This document shows positions 1 to 5,771 of a stretch of DNA of 5,771 nucleotides, one piece after another. The DNA is from Thermoproteota archaeon. Its GTDB lineage: Archaea > Korarchaeota > Korarchaeia > B14-G2. Within the stretch, counting starts at the first letter, position 1, and each line of letters begins with the position of its first letter. The notes beneath the pieces are model-generated. The model was given only the letters and a program-made list of their open reading frames with translations, was not told the origin of the DNA and did not search any database. Position numbers and translations under genes: made by a program. Location: positions 1-5,771 of the forward strand of contig QMWA01000116.1 of the NCBI GenBank assembly GCA_003661385.1, given 5' to 3'.

Positions 1-1468
1 CCCTTACTATGAGGTGCTCTCCAGCAGCCCCCTCTAGCCCTCCCATGAGCCCCCATGGCCTCATCTTGTTTCTCTCAGCTAGAACTGAGAGGGTCGCTGA
101 AGGGGCCAGAAGCTTCCAGCTCCTCTCTATCCCACAGCCACCTCTCCACTTCCCTGGGCCACCACTGTCCTCCCTGAGCTTGTAGCTGAGGAAGAGTATT
201 GGAAACTGGGCTTCTATGGCCTCTATCGGCGTGTTCATTGTGTTGGTCATGTGGACGTGCACGCCATCAACACCATCTAGCCCAGGCCTAGCTCCATAGC
301 CTCCACCTATGGTCTCGTAGAACGCCCATAGCTCACCTGACTCCGGGTCTACTCCCCCTACGCTTATGTTGTTCATGGTGCCTGAGCCTGCAGCACACAC
401 CCTATCTGGGACCGCTTGGGCTAGAGCCCTGAAAAGGACGTCCACGTTCCTCTGGGATGTCTCCACGTTCCCCCCGCAGACTGCAGCAGGCCTCCTCGGG
501 TTCAGCAGCGTGCCCTCTGGGACATGGACTTCGATAGGCCTGTAGCAGCCGTCGTTAACTGGTATGCTGGGGTCTGTGACACATATCATCACATAGAAGA
601 CCCCTGCTAGAGTCACCCCGAACGGGGCGTTGACTGGGCCATCGACCTGTGGCGACGTGCCAGTGTAGTCGAACTTGATGCAGCTGCCCTTCACCGTGAC
701 CTCCACAGCTATCCTAACAGGGTCGTCGGATGTCCCTGTGCTCTCCAAGTAGTCTTCAGCCTTGTACACTCCGTCAGGTATCTTCTCTAGCTCGCGGCGC
801 ATCATGCGCTCTGAGTGTGCCATGATCTCCTCCATTGCTGCCTCAAGCCTCTCCACGCCATACTTCTCAGCTAGCTCTATGACCCTCCTGATGCCGAGGA
901 GGTTTGCTGCAACCTGGGCTCTCAGGTCGCCCATCCTCTCTCGCGGCGTCCTCACGTTGCTCAAGATGACCTCAGCTAGCTCCCTGTCTATCCTCCCCTT
1001 CTTAACGAACTTCACTGGAGGTACTATGATGCCTTCCTCGAACAGCTCAGCTGAGTCGCCTGGCATGCTTCCAGGGGCCTTCCCTCCCACATCTGAGTGG
1101 TGGGCTTTGTTAGCGACATAAGCTATGACCTCGCCCCTGTAGTAGACTGGAGCAATCAGCGTTATGTCGGGCAGGTGGGTGCCGCTTATGTAAGGGTCGT
1201 TGAAGAGGAGCATATCGCCCTCCTCCAGGTCTCCACGGTAGCTCGCCAGCCCCTGCTGGACTGCTACGATCATCGAGCCTAGGTGGACTGGGATGTGCTC
1301 TGCCTGGGCGACAAGCCTCCTCTTGGCGTCGAATATCGCGCAGGAGTGGTCCATCCTCTCCTTTATGTTCGGGGAGTAAGCTGACTTCCTGAGTGCTATG
1401 CCCATCTCCTCAGCTGCGTAGGTCAGCTTCCCTCTAACCACGCCTACAGTGACCAGGTCGACACTCAA
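1..1468 (-). CDS. hyuB: Hydantoinase/oxoprolinase subunit B (HyuB), 3' end cut by window edge
   Basis: This is the second subunit of an ATP-dependent cyclic-amide hydrolase (hydantoinase B / oxoprolinase C-terminal half family), expected to act in the cytoplasm in complex with HyuA. I translated 489 uninterrupted codons; the frame runs off the left edge. Family members are commonly somewhat over 500 residues, so only a short tail is probably missing. Family hallmarks visible: NDPYISGTHLPDITL (about residues 90-104), KAHHSDVGGKAPGSMPGDS (121-139) with the conserved His-His-Ser-Asp cluster, GIIVPPVK (146-153), CGGNVETSQRNVDVLFRAL (331-349), GGGYGARPGLDGVDGVH (388-404), and NTMNTPIEAIEAQFP (409-423) followed by LREDSGGPGKWRGG (431-444). 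The start is TTG at 1468-1466, two bases after the hyuA stop, chosen because GGAGGTG (1481-1475) lies six bases upstream. The next in-frame options (GTG codon 10, ATG codon 22) have no such site and would shorten the N-terminus. Substrate cannot be told from sequence; the family also includes carboxylase and lactamase subunits. Confidence 0.95.
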   Translation of the reverse strand, partial: MSVDLVTVGVVRGKLTYAAEEMGIALRKSAYSPNIKERMDHSCAIFDAKRRLVAQAEHIPVHLGSMIVAVQQGLASYRGDLEEGDMLLFNDPYISGTHLPDITLIAPVYYRGEVIAYVANKAHHSDVGGKAPGSMPGDSAELFEEGIIVPPVKFVKKGRIDRELAEVILSNVRTPRERMGDLRAQVAANLLGIRRVIELAEKYGVERLEAAMEEIMAHSERMMRRELEKIPDGVYKAEDYLESTGTSDDPVRIAVEVTVKGSCIKFDYTGTSPQVDGPVNAPFGVTLAGVFYVMICVTDPSIPVNDGCYRPIEVHVPEGTLLNPRRPAAVCGGNVETSQRNVDVLFRALAQAVPDRVCAAGSGTMNNISVGGVDPESGELWAFYETIGGGYGARPGLDGVDGVHVHMTNTMNTPIEAIEAQFPILFLSYKLREDSGGPGKWRGGCGIERSWKLLAPSATLSVLAERNKMRPWGLMGGLEGAAGEHLIVR

Positions 1469-1470
1469 CT

Positions 1471-3555
1471 TCAGCACCTCCTCAGGATGAGGTTGCTGAG
1501 CTCGTCTACAGCAGCCTGGAAGCCAGGGTGCACCACTGTGGTCGAGTCATACTGCTCTATCACCGCAGGGCCCTCGATCACGTTCCCAGGCTTCAGCCTC
1601 TCCCTCTGATAAACCCTGCACCTCTCATAGCCCCCACTGAAGTACACCTCCCTCTCCTCGATTAAAGCCTGGGCAGGCGGCTGACTTCCCCCAGCTGCAC
1701 TCACCTTCTTGAGCTTCGGCTTCCTCACCAAGCCCACTGCAGTAACCCTGGCATTGACCACATAGACCTCCTCTTCCCTCGCAGCGTACCCGTAAACCTC
1801 CTCGTGCTTGCTGTGGAAAGCCTCCACTGCCTGCTCCAGGGCTCTTCTGTCGAAGGGCCTTGAAGCTGGGACGGTGAGCTCGTAGGCTTGCCCAATGTAC
1901 CTGAGGTCTAGCTTCCTGGTGAAGACCATGTGGCTCTGGCTGACGCCTTCCTCCTCTAGAACCTTAACACCCTTCTCCTCTAGCTCCCTGAAGAGCTCCT
2001 CTACGTCAGCTGGCTCCAGCTCGCTTGCCCTGGACATCACGGCTCTGGTGAAGTCGTGTTGGAAGTCTGCTGCCAGGAGGCCTAGAGCTGAGAAGAGCCC
2101 TGGGTTTAGGGGTATGATTACCTCCTTGACTCCAAGCTCCTCAGCTAGAGCGCAGGCGTGCATTGGGCCTGCTCCACCGAATGCTATCATGGAGAAGTCT
2201 CTGGGGTCATACCCCCTCTCGACTGAGACTATCCTAAGGATTTTCGACATCTCTGTGTTCGCTACCTCAATGACTGCTGTGGCAGCCTCAGTCAAGTCTA
2301 CTCCAAGTGGGTCGCATACCTTCTCCTTGAAGGCCTTCTCAGCTAGCTCCCTGTACACCCTCTTCCTCCCTCCTAGCAGGTACCTTGGGTTAAGCCTCCC
2401 TAGCAGCAGGTTTGCGTCTGTTATCGTGGGGTCCTCTCCACCCTGCCCGTAGCATGCTGGCCCAGGGTCTGCTCCGGCGCTAACTGGGCCTACTCTCAAA
2501 GCTCCTCCCTTGTCAACCCATGCTATGGTTCCCCCTCCAGCACTGCACTCGACCAGGTCTATGAATGGGAACCTGACGGGGTACCCGCTTCCCTTGACCA
2601 CCCTGCCCTTGTGGACTTCTCCAGCGACCTCATACTCTGCCACCTGCTCTGGAGCACCCCTGAATATCGAGCCGGCCTTAGCTGTTGTCCCCCCCATGTC
2701 GAAGCTTATCACGTTGCTTATCCCAAGGGCTTTGCTGTAGAATGCTGCAGCTATCACCCCGGCAGCAGGCCCTGACTCCACTACTGTCACTGGAGCCTCT
2801 GACACAACCTCTGGAGAGGCCATGCCTCCGTTGCTCTGCATCACATAGAGCGGAGCTTTGACCCCAAGAGACCTGAGCTCATCCTCGAGCTTCCTGACGT
2901 AGAGGGATACTATGGGCTTCAGGACGGAGTTCACGACAGCAGTGCTGATCCTCTCATACTCCCTGTACTCTGGTGAGATCTCGCAGCTAGCTGTCACATG
3001 CAGGCTTGGAGCCTTCTCCTTTACTATCCTCTTGGCCTCGAGCTCGTGAGCTGGGTTCACATATGAGTTCAGGAAGCCTATTGCAACTGTCTTAACCCCC
3101 TCCTTGAGCATGTCCTCAACTGCATCCTCGACTTCTCTGGAGTTCAGGGGGGCTATGACCTCTCCTCTCGGGCCTATTCTCTCTGCGACCTCGTACCTGT
3201 ACCTCCTCTCGACTAGAGGCCTAGGCTTTGTGAAGAACAGGTCATAGAGCCTGTGCCTCCTCTGCCTTCCTATTTCGATGATGTCTCTGAACCCCTTTGT
3301 CGTTATGAGAGCTGCTTTGGGAAGCTCTAGGCCTCTCTGACCTAGAAGCGCATTTGTAGCTATGGTTGTCGCGTGGACGACGACCTCTATCTCGTCTGGG
3401 CGGGCTTTAGCCAGGAACTCCCTCAAGGCTTCTACAACGCCCTTCTCTGGCGCCAGCGGTGTGCTCGACACCTTTATGTTGATAAGCTCACCATCCTCGC
3501 TCAGCGCAACCAGATCTGTGAAAGTCCCACCGATGTCTACTCCAACTCTATACAT
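1471..3555 (-). CDS. hyuA: Hydantoinase/oxoprolinase subunit A (HyuA), ATP-binding
   Basis: This 694-residue protein is the ATP-binding subunit of a HyuA/HyuB-type enzyme, which couples ATP hydrolysis to opening a cyclic amide (hydantoin, 5-oxoproline and relatives). It has the full-length three-part layout: an N-terminal Hydant_A_N region (about 3-185), a central hydantoinase A domain (about 200-495) and a C-terminal domain (about 505-690). The actin/Hsp70/sugar-kinase-type phosphate-binding motifs are intact: VDIGGTFTD at 6-14 and SFDMGGTTAK at 284-293. Other family signatures are HATTIATNALL (61-71), ESGPAAGV (260-267), SAGGGTIAWVD (338-348), GPVSAGADPGPACYG (356-370), FGGAGPMHACALAEELG (459-475) and EGPAVIEQYDSTTVV (661-675). 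The ATG start is preceded by GGAGG at 3568-3564, eight bases upstream. hyuB follows after two bases, which suggests the subunits are co-translated. The two halves are separate genes, unlike the single long polypeptide of eukaryotic 5-oxoprolinase. Related acetone/acetophenone carboxylase subunits are alternatives that cannot be excluded. Confidence 0.95.
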   Translation of the reverse strand: MYRVGVDIGGTFTDLVALSEDGELINIKVSSTPLAPEKGVVEALREFLAKARPDEIEVVVHATTIATNALLGQRGLELPKAALITTKGFRDIIEIGRQRRHRLYDLFFTKPRPLVERRYRYEVAERIGPRGEVIAPLNSREVEDAVEDMLKEGVKTVAIGFLNSYVNPAHELEAKRIVKEKAPSLHVTASCEISPEYREYERISTAVVNSVLKPIVSLYVRKLEDELRSLGVKAPLYVMQSNGGMASPEVVSEAPVTVVESGPAAGVIAAAFYSKALGISNVISFDMGGTTAKAGSIFRGAPEQVAEYEVAGEVHKGRVVKGSGYPVRFPFIDLVECSAGGGTIAWVDKGGALRVGPVSAGADPGPACYGQGGEDPTITDANLLLGRLNPRYLLGGRKRVYRELAEKAFKEKVCDPLGVDLTEAATAVIEVANTEMSKILRIVSVERGYDPRDFSMIAFGGAGPMHACALAEELGVKEVIIPLNPGLFSALGLLAADFQHDFTRAVMSRASELEPADVEELFRELEEKGVKVLEEEGVSQSHMVFTRKLDLRYIGQAYELTVPASRPFDRRALEQAVEAFHSKHEEVYGYAAREEEVYVVNARVTAVGLVRKPKLKKVSAAGGSQPPAQALIEEREVYFSGGYERCRVYQRERLKPGNVIEGPAVIEQYDSTTVVHPGFQAAVDELSNLILRRC
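1475..1481 (-). promoter_or_regulatory. Ribosome binding site for hyuB (GGAGGTG), decides TTG start
   Basis: GGAGGTG is a near-perfect complement to the 3' end of 16S rRNA. It lies inside the last codons of hyuA and ends six bases before the TTG at 1468. It is the main reason to accept a rare TTG start, and it implies that ribosomes finishing hyuA re-initiate on hyuB, which would help keep the two subunits in balance. Confidence 0.8.
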
Positions 3556-3628
3556 AGAGTCAGCCTCCTAGCTAGCAGTGTAATAACTTTACTTATAGCA
3601 TGTGGCCTGAGTGTTATCGAGTTGAGAC
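3556..3628 (-). promoter_or_regulatory. livM-hyuA intergenic gap with weak archaeal TATA-like element
   Basis: This 73-base gap is the only sizeable non-coding stretch; the other gaps are one to three bases. On the minus strand it holds TATAAGTA at 3597-3590 inside an AT-rich patch (about 3580-3600), centred about 39 bases before the hyuA ATG. A transcription start about 26 bases downstream of the box would fall near 3567, cutting into the GGAGG ribosome site, and no convincing purine-rich BRE precedes the box. GTAA and TTAC half-sites five bases apart (3580-3592) abut it and could be an operator. The promoter reading is therefore tentative; read-through from livM is at least as likely. No hairpin with a T-run resembling a terminator is seen. 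Confidence 0.25.
3564..3568 (-). promoter_or_regulatory. Ribosome binding site for hyuA (GGAGG)
   Basis: GGAGG ends eight bases before the hyuA ATG at 3555. Because it requires a leader of at least about 13 bases, it favours hyuA being translated from a transcript that begins upstream rather than from a leaderless message. Confidence 0.75.
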
Positions 3629-4636
3629 CTACCTTCCCCTCCTCTTGGCTACCCTGGAGACCAGGGGTGCGATCAGCCCCTGTGGAGTCAGCCTTATTGT
3701 AGCTAGGAGTATCGCCCCGAACACCAGTAGCCTCCACTCCCCCTTTGCGGTGAAGTTTATTGTCCTCTTGAAGAACTCATTTATCACAGGGTTCATGGTC
3801 CTTAGGTACTCATCTAGGAACTGGATGAAGAAAGCCCCTATTATCGGGCCATATATGGTCTCCATGCCGCCTACCACGCTCATGCATATCACCTTGGCCA
3901 TCTCGCTGAAGACTATCATGTTGGGGCTTATCAGCAGGACGTAGTGGGCGTAGAATGCCCCGACTAGCCCTGAGAACAGGGCTCCGATTGTGGTCACCAT
4001 GACCCTGTACCTGACTGTGTTCACGCCCATGCATGAGGCAGCATGCTCGTCTTCTCTGATAGCCCTGATGAACAGCCCATACTTCGAGTTGACTATCACG
4101 TGGACTACCACCACTGAGGCAGCGAATATGCCCAGTATGATGTAGAAGTATGGTGCCTTGGACGGCGTGGACAGGAGAGGAGGGACGCTGAGCCCTAGCG
4201 CTCCTCTGGTCAGCCAGTACTCTGCAGTCAAGACTATCCTCATGATCTCAGAGAAAGCTATGGTTGTGAGCGCCAGGTAGACTGCTCTCATCCTCAGTGT
4301 GAGGTAGCCTAGGAAGAGGCCTGCTACCATGGCTACGAGAGCCCCTAGGAGGAAGCCTAGTGCAGGGCTTATCTTGAGGTGGATTACTGTGAGGGCGGAG
4401 GTGTAGGCGCCTATCCCGCTGTAAGCCATGTATGCGAATGAGAACTGGCCTGTGTACCCTGCCTCGAGGTTCCAGAACTGGGCTAGTACAGCATAGTACA
4501 TCGCGAAGATCAGCACATGAAGCCAGTAGCCCTCCCCTATCGTGAAGGGGGCTGAAGCCAGCAGCGTGAAGACAGCTATGGGGAGAGCCAGCTTCCTGGG
4601 CTTAAGCTGGGCTCTAAAGGCCTCTGCTAAGCTCAT
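3629..4636 (-). CDS. livM: Branched-chain amino acid type ABC transporter permease (LivM family)
   Basis: This 335-residue polytopic membrane protein is one of the two channel-forming permeases of a LIV/HAAT-family ABC importer. About eight to ten hydrophobic segments are visible, including roughly 17-35, 38-55, 91-113, 117-136, 164-183, 214-234, 245-270 and 300-315. The LivM signature with Gly-Tyr-x-Gly-Gln-x-Ser then GIGAYTSA is at about 59-81. The cytoplasmic EAA-like loop that docks on the ATPase spans about 184-206, with YGLFIRAIREDEHAA and a following Gly. VVGGMETIYGPIIGAFF (254-270) is a further family motif. The ATG lies three bases past the livH stop, with GGGAGG (4650-4645) overlapping the livH end, so translation is probably coupled. 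The C-terminus is basic (AKRRGR) and cytoplasmic by inference. The Liv symbol denotes family only: this family also carries urea, short amides and other amino acids, and the hyuAB neighbours hint at a cyclic amide or its relatives. Confidence 0.93.
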   Translation of the reverse strand: MSLAEAFRAQLKPRKLALPIAVFTLLASAPFTIGEGYWLHVLIFAMYYAVLAQFWNLEAGYTGQFSFAYMAYSGIGAYTSALTVIHLKISPALGFLLGALVAMVAGLFLGYLTLRMRAVYLALTTIAFSEIMRIVLTAEYWLTRGALGLSVPPLLSTPSKAPYFYIILGIFAASVVVVHVIVNSKYGLFIRAIREDEHAASCMGVNTVRYRVMVTTIGALFSGLVGAFYAHYVLLISPNMIVFSEMAKVICMSVVGGMETIYGPIIGAFFIQFLDEYLRTMNPVINEFFKRTINFTAKGEWRLLVFGAILLATIRLTPQGLIAPLVSRVAKRRGR

Positions 4637-4639
4637 CTT

Positions 4640-5554
4640 CTAAGCCTCCCTCTCTCTTTCACCGAACAGGCCATATGGCCTGAGGAGCAGGACGGCTACC
4701 AGCACGAGGAGGCCATACACGTCCCTATAGGCCAGAGCTCTGGTGGGGTCAGGCATGAAGACTGACCCGAGGCTCTCGAACAGGCCTAGGAGGACGCTTC
4801 CAACTATGCTCCCGAGTATGGAGCCCATTCCACCCAGCACTATTATGACATAGCCCTTTATCGCAGGCATCGCGCCCATTGAAGGAGAGCACAGGAATAT
4901 CGGCGCCATCAAGGCTCCAGCTACAGCAGCCATCATGGAGCCCAGCGCAAAAGACCAGTTGTCTACTCTGATCGGGTTTATCCCTAGAGCTGAGGCCATA
5001 GGCCTGTTCTGGCTTACAGCCCTCATAGCCCTCCCAGGCCAGGTCTTGTACAGGAAGAAGAGCAGGGCAGCTAGCACAGCTATGGAGACAGCAGAGGCGA
5101 GGATGCGGTCTCCACCTATGGTCAGGGGGCCAACCTTAACCTTCCCAACTACATACGGTGGGGGGCCTGTTGAGAAAGGGTACAGGACTATCATGAGGTT
5201 ACGCATGAAAACCGAGATTGCGAAGGTTATGAGTATAGCATACTCGCCTGGCCTCTCAACCCTGCCGAGGCTCATAGGCCTCAGGAAAGCCCTCTCAACA
5301 ACAGCACCGAACACCAAGCCTGCTACAGCAGCTATAGCCAAGGCAGCAAATGGGTTCACTCCAGCTCGGGTTATCAGGAAGTAAGCGGTGTAGCCTCCTA
5401 TCATGTACATTTCTCCATGAGCGAAGTTAATAACCTTCATTATACCAAATATCAGGGTCAAGCCCACAGCCATGAGGGCGTAAATGGCGCTTATAATCAG
5501 GGCGTTAAGAAGCTGGGCAAAAAAGTAGGATAGGAAGCCGCCCATCCCTGCCAC
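4640..5554 (-). CDS. livH: Branched-chain amino acid type ABC transporter permease (LivH family)
   Basis: This 304-residue integral membrane permease is the partner of the LivM-like protein encoded next to it. Hydrophobic segments appear at about 12-36, 45-62, 67-88, 106-126, 151-169, 201-221, 233-258 and 277-292. Diagnostic motifs are INFAHGEMYMIGGY (42-55), the ATPase-docking EAA-like loop at about 170-193 (TWPGRAMRAVSQN, then ALGIN), GGMGSILGSIVGSVLLGLFE (241-260) and RPYGLFGE (292-299). The length is normal for the family. The start given is GTG at 5554-5552, one base after the upstream gene's stop. An in-frame ATG at 5545-5543 (codon 4) is a fair alternative because GGTG at 5555-5552 is spaced like a Shine-Dalgarno site for it, while nothing strong precedes the GTG; the choice changes only three residues. 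Transported solute is unknown. Confidence 0.93.
   Translation of the reverse strand: MAGMGGFLSYFFAQLLNALIISAIYALMAVGLTLIFGIMKVINFAHGEMYMIGGYTAYFLITRAGVNPFAALAIAAVAGLVFGAVVERAFLRPMSLGRVERPGEYAILITFAISVFMRNLMIVLYPFSTGPPPYVVGKVKVGPLTIGGDRILASAVSIAVLAALLFFLYKTWPGRAMRAVSQNRPMASALGINPIRVDNWSFALGSMMAAVAGALMAPIFLCSPSMGAMPAIKGYVIIVLGGMGSILGSIVGSVLLGLFESLGSVFMPDPTRALAYRDVYGLLVLVAVLLLRPYGLFGEREREA
4645..4650 (-). promoter_or_regulatory. Ribosome binding site for livM (GGGAGG)
   Basis: GGGAGG overlaps the final sense codons of livH and ends eight bases before the livM ATG at 4636. It supports that start and translational coupling of the two permeases. Confidence 0.75.
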
Positions 5555-5555
5555 C

Positions 5556-5771
5556 CTATCCAGGTGGATACTGGATCGGCGACGTAGCGTACTCTGGTGG
5601 GTAGACTATGGCTGCTTCATCTGGTGACTGGCCTACCTCAGTGTACTGGATCATGAAGACATTGAAGCCAAGCCACTGGTGGTAGGCCATAGGCGGGTCT
5701 CTCTGAGTCGAGAACGATATCTTCCCTAAGGTACCAAGGTACTCAATCTCCTCAAGAGCCTTGATTACAGC
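5556..5771 (-). CDS. ABC transporter substrate-binding protein, C-terminal fragment (LivJ/LivK type)
   Basis: A minus-strand frame is open from the right edge to a TAG at 5558-5556, giving the last 71 residues of a protein whose start lies outside the window. It begins AVIKALEEIEYLGTLGKISF and contains STQRDPPMAYHQWLGFNVFM, a pattern I recognise as the C-terminal part of the type 1 periplasmic-binding fold used by LIV-family receptors (a helix, then 'G.isF...rDp.......g..v.Q'). It ends in a proline/tyrosine-rich tail, IVYPPEYATSPIQYPPG. Its position, one base before livH in the same direction, matches the usual receptor-permease-permease order. It would bind solute on the outside of the membrane, probably anchored by an N-terminal lipobox or membrane helix that cannot be seen here. 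The assignment rests on weak motif similarity plus context; ligand-contacting residues are mostly outside the window. Confidence 0.8.
   Translation of the reverse strand, partial: AVIKALEEIEYLGTLGKISFSTQRDPPMAYHQWLGFNVFMIQYTEVGQSPDEAAIVYPPEYATSPIQYPPG

Noticed and set aside
971-2354. A 17-base exact repeat, plus-strand ctcagctagctccctgt, at 971-987 (hyuB) and 2338-2354 (hyuA), with its palindromic core also at 866-877.
   Set aside because: Each copy encodes the same short peptide pattern (Arg/Ile-Glu-Leu-Ala-Glu) with the genome's preferred codons GAG CTA GCT GAG. Codon bias in helical segments explains it better than a repeat or a binding site.
1895-2452. Long open frame on the plus strand (185 codons) inside hyuA; similar frames at 762-1121, 2510-2740 and 4935-5384.
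   Set aside because: They lie antisense to genes with unmistakable family motifs, have serine/leucine/proline-rich compositions typical of reverse-strand shadows, and show no recognisable domain.
1-3555. Possibility that HyuA/HyuB are acetone or acetophenone carboxylase subunits.
   Set aside because: Not excluded, but not favoured. No small third subunit is seen, hyuB begins where ordinary HyuB proteins begin, and the visible length fits HyuB rather than the longer acetone carboxylase subunit. The missing 3' end and downstream genes leave some doubt.
3537-3737. Minus-strand 66-codon frame spanning the livM end, the gap and the hyuA start.
   Set aside because: It overlaps both well-supported genes in another frame, has no recognisable motif, and the livM and hyuA ends are fixed by conserved sequence and ribosome sites.
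1-5771. A novel defence, mobile or CRISPR-like system.
   Set aside because: Every large frame belongs to a known metabolic or transport family, no regularly spaced repeats or terminal inverted repeats are seen, and there is almost no non-coding space.

Overview
The window is a run of five genes, all on the minus strand, so it reads right to left. In transcription order they are: the C-terminal end of a periplasmic/extracellular substrate-binding protein (5771-5556), the two permeases of a branched-chain amino acid type (LIV/HAAT family) ABC importer (livH-like 5554-4640, livM-like 4636-3629), hydantoinase/oxoprolinase subunit A (hyuA, 3555-1471) and subunit B (hyuB, 1468 running off the left edge). 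The genes are tightly packed, with gaps of 1, 3, 73 and 2 nt, so a single operon is the simplest reading.

Organism: most likely a thermophilic archaeon (Thermoproteota-like), though this is inference. Arginine is written overwhelmingly as AGG/AGA, ATA is common for isoleucine, and the proteins are rich in E, K, R and V. Strong GGAGG/GGAGGTG Shine-Dalgarno sites sit at gene starts, including in front of a TTG start. No rRNA, tRNA or lineage-specific marker is present to fix the placement.

How the genes work together: the binding protein would capture a small amide or amino-acid-like solute outside the membrane and the LivH/LivM pair would form the channel. HyuA and HyuB would then use ATP to open a cyclic amide (hydantoin, N-methylhydantoin, 5-oxoproline or another lactam) in the cytoplasm. 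Domain content alone does not identify the substrate. The importer's two ATPase subunits (LivG, LivF) are not in the window and must lie downstream of hyuB, upstream of the binding protein, or elsewhere.

The only real intergenic space is 3556-3628, which carries a good ribosome binding site for hyuA and a weak TATA-like, AT-rich stretch. I found no RNA gene, CRISPR array, insertion sequence or terminator. The families are all well known; the point of interest is the pairing of a LIV-type importer with a two-subunit HyuAB enzyme of unknown substrate.
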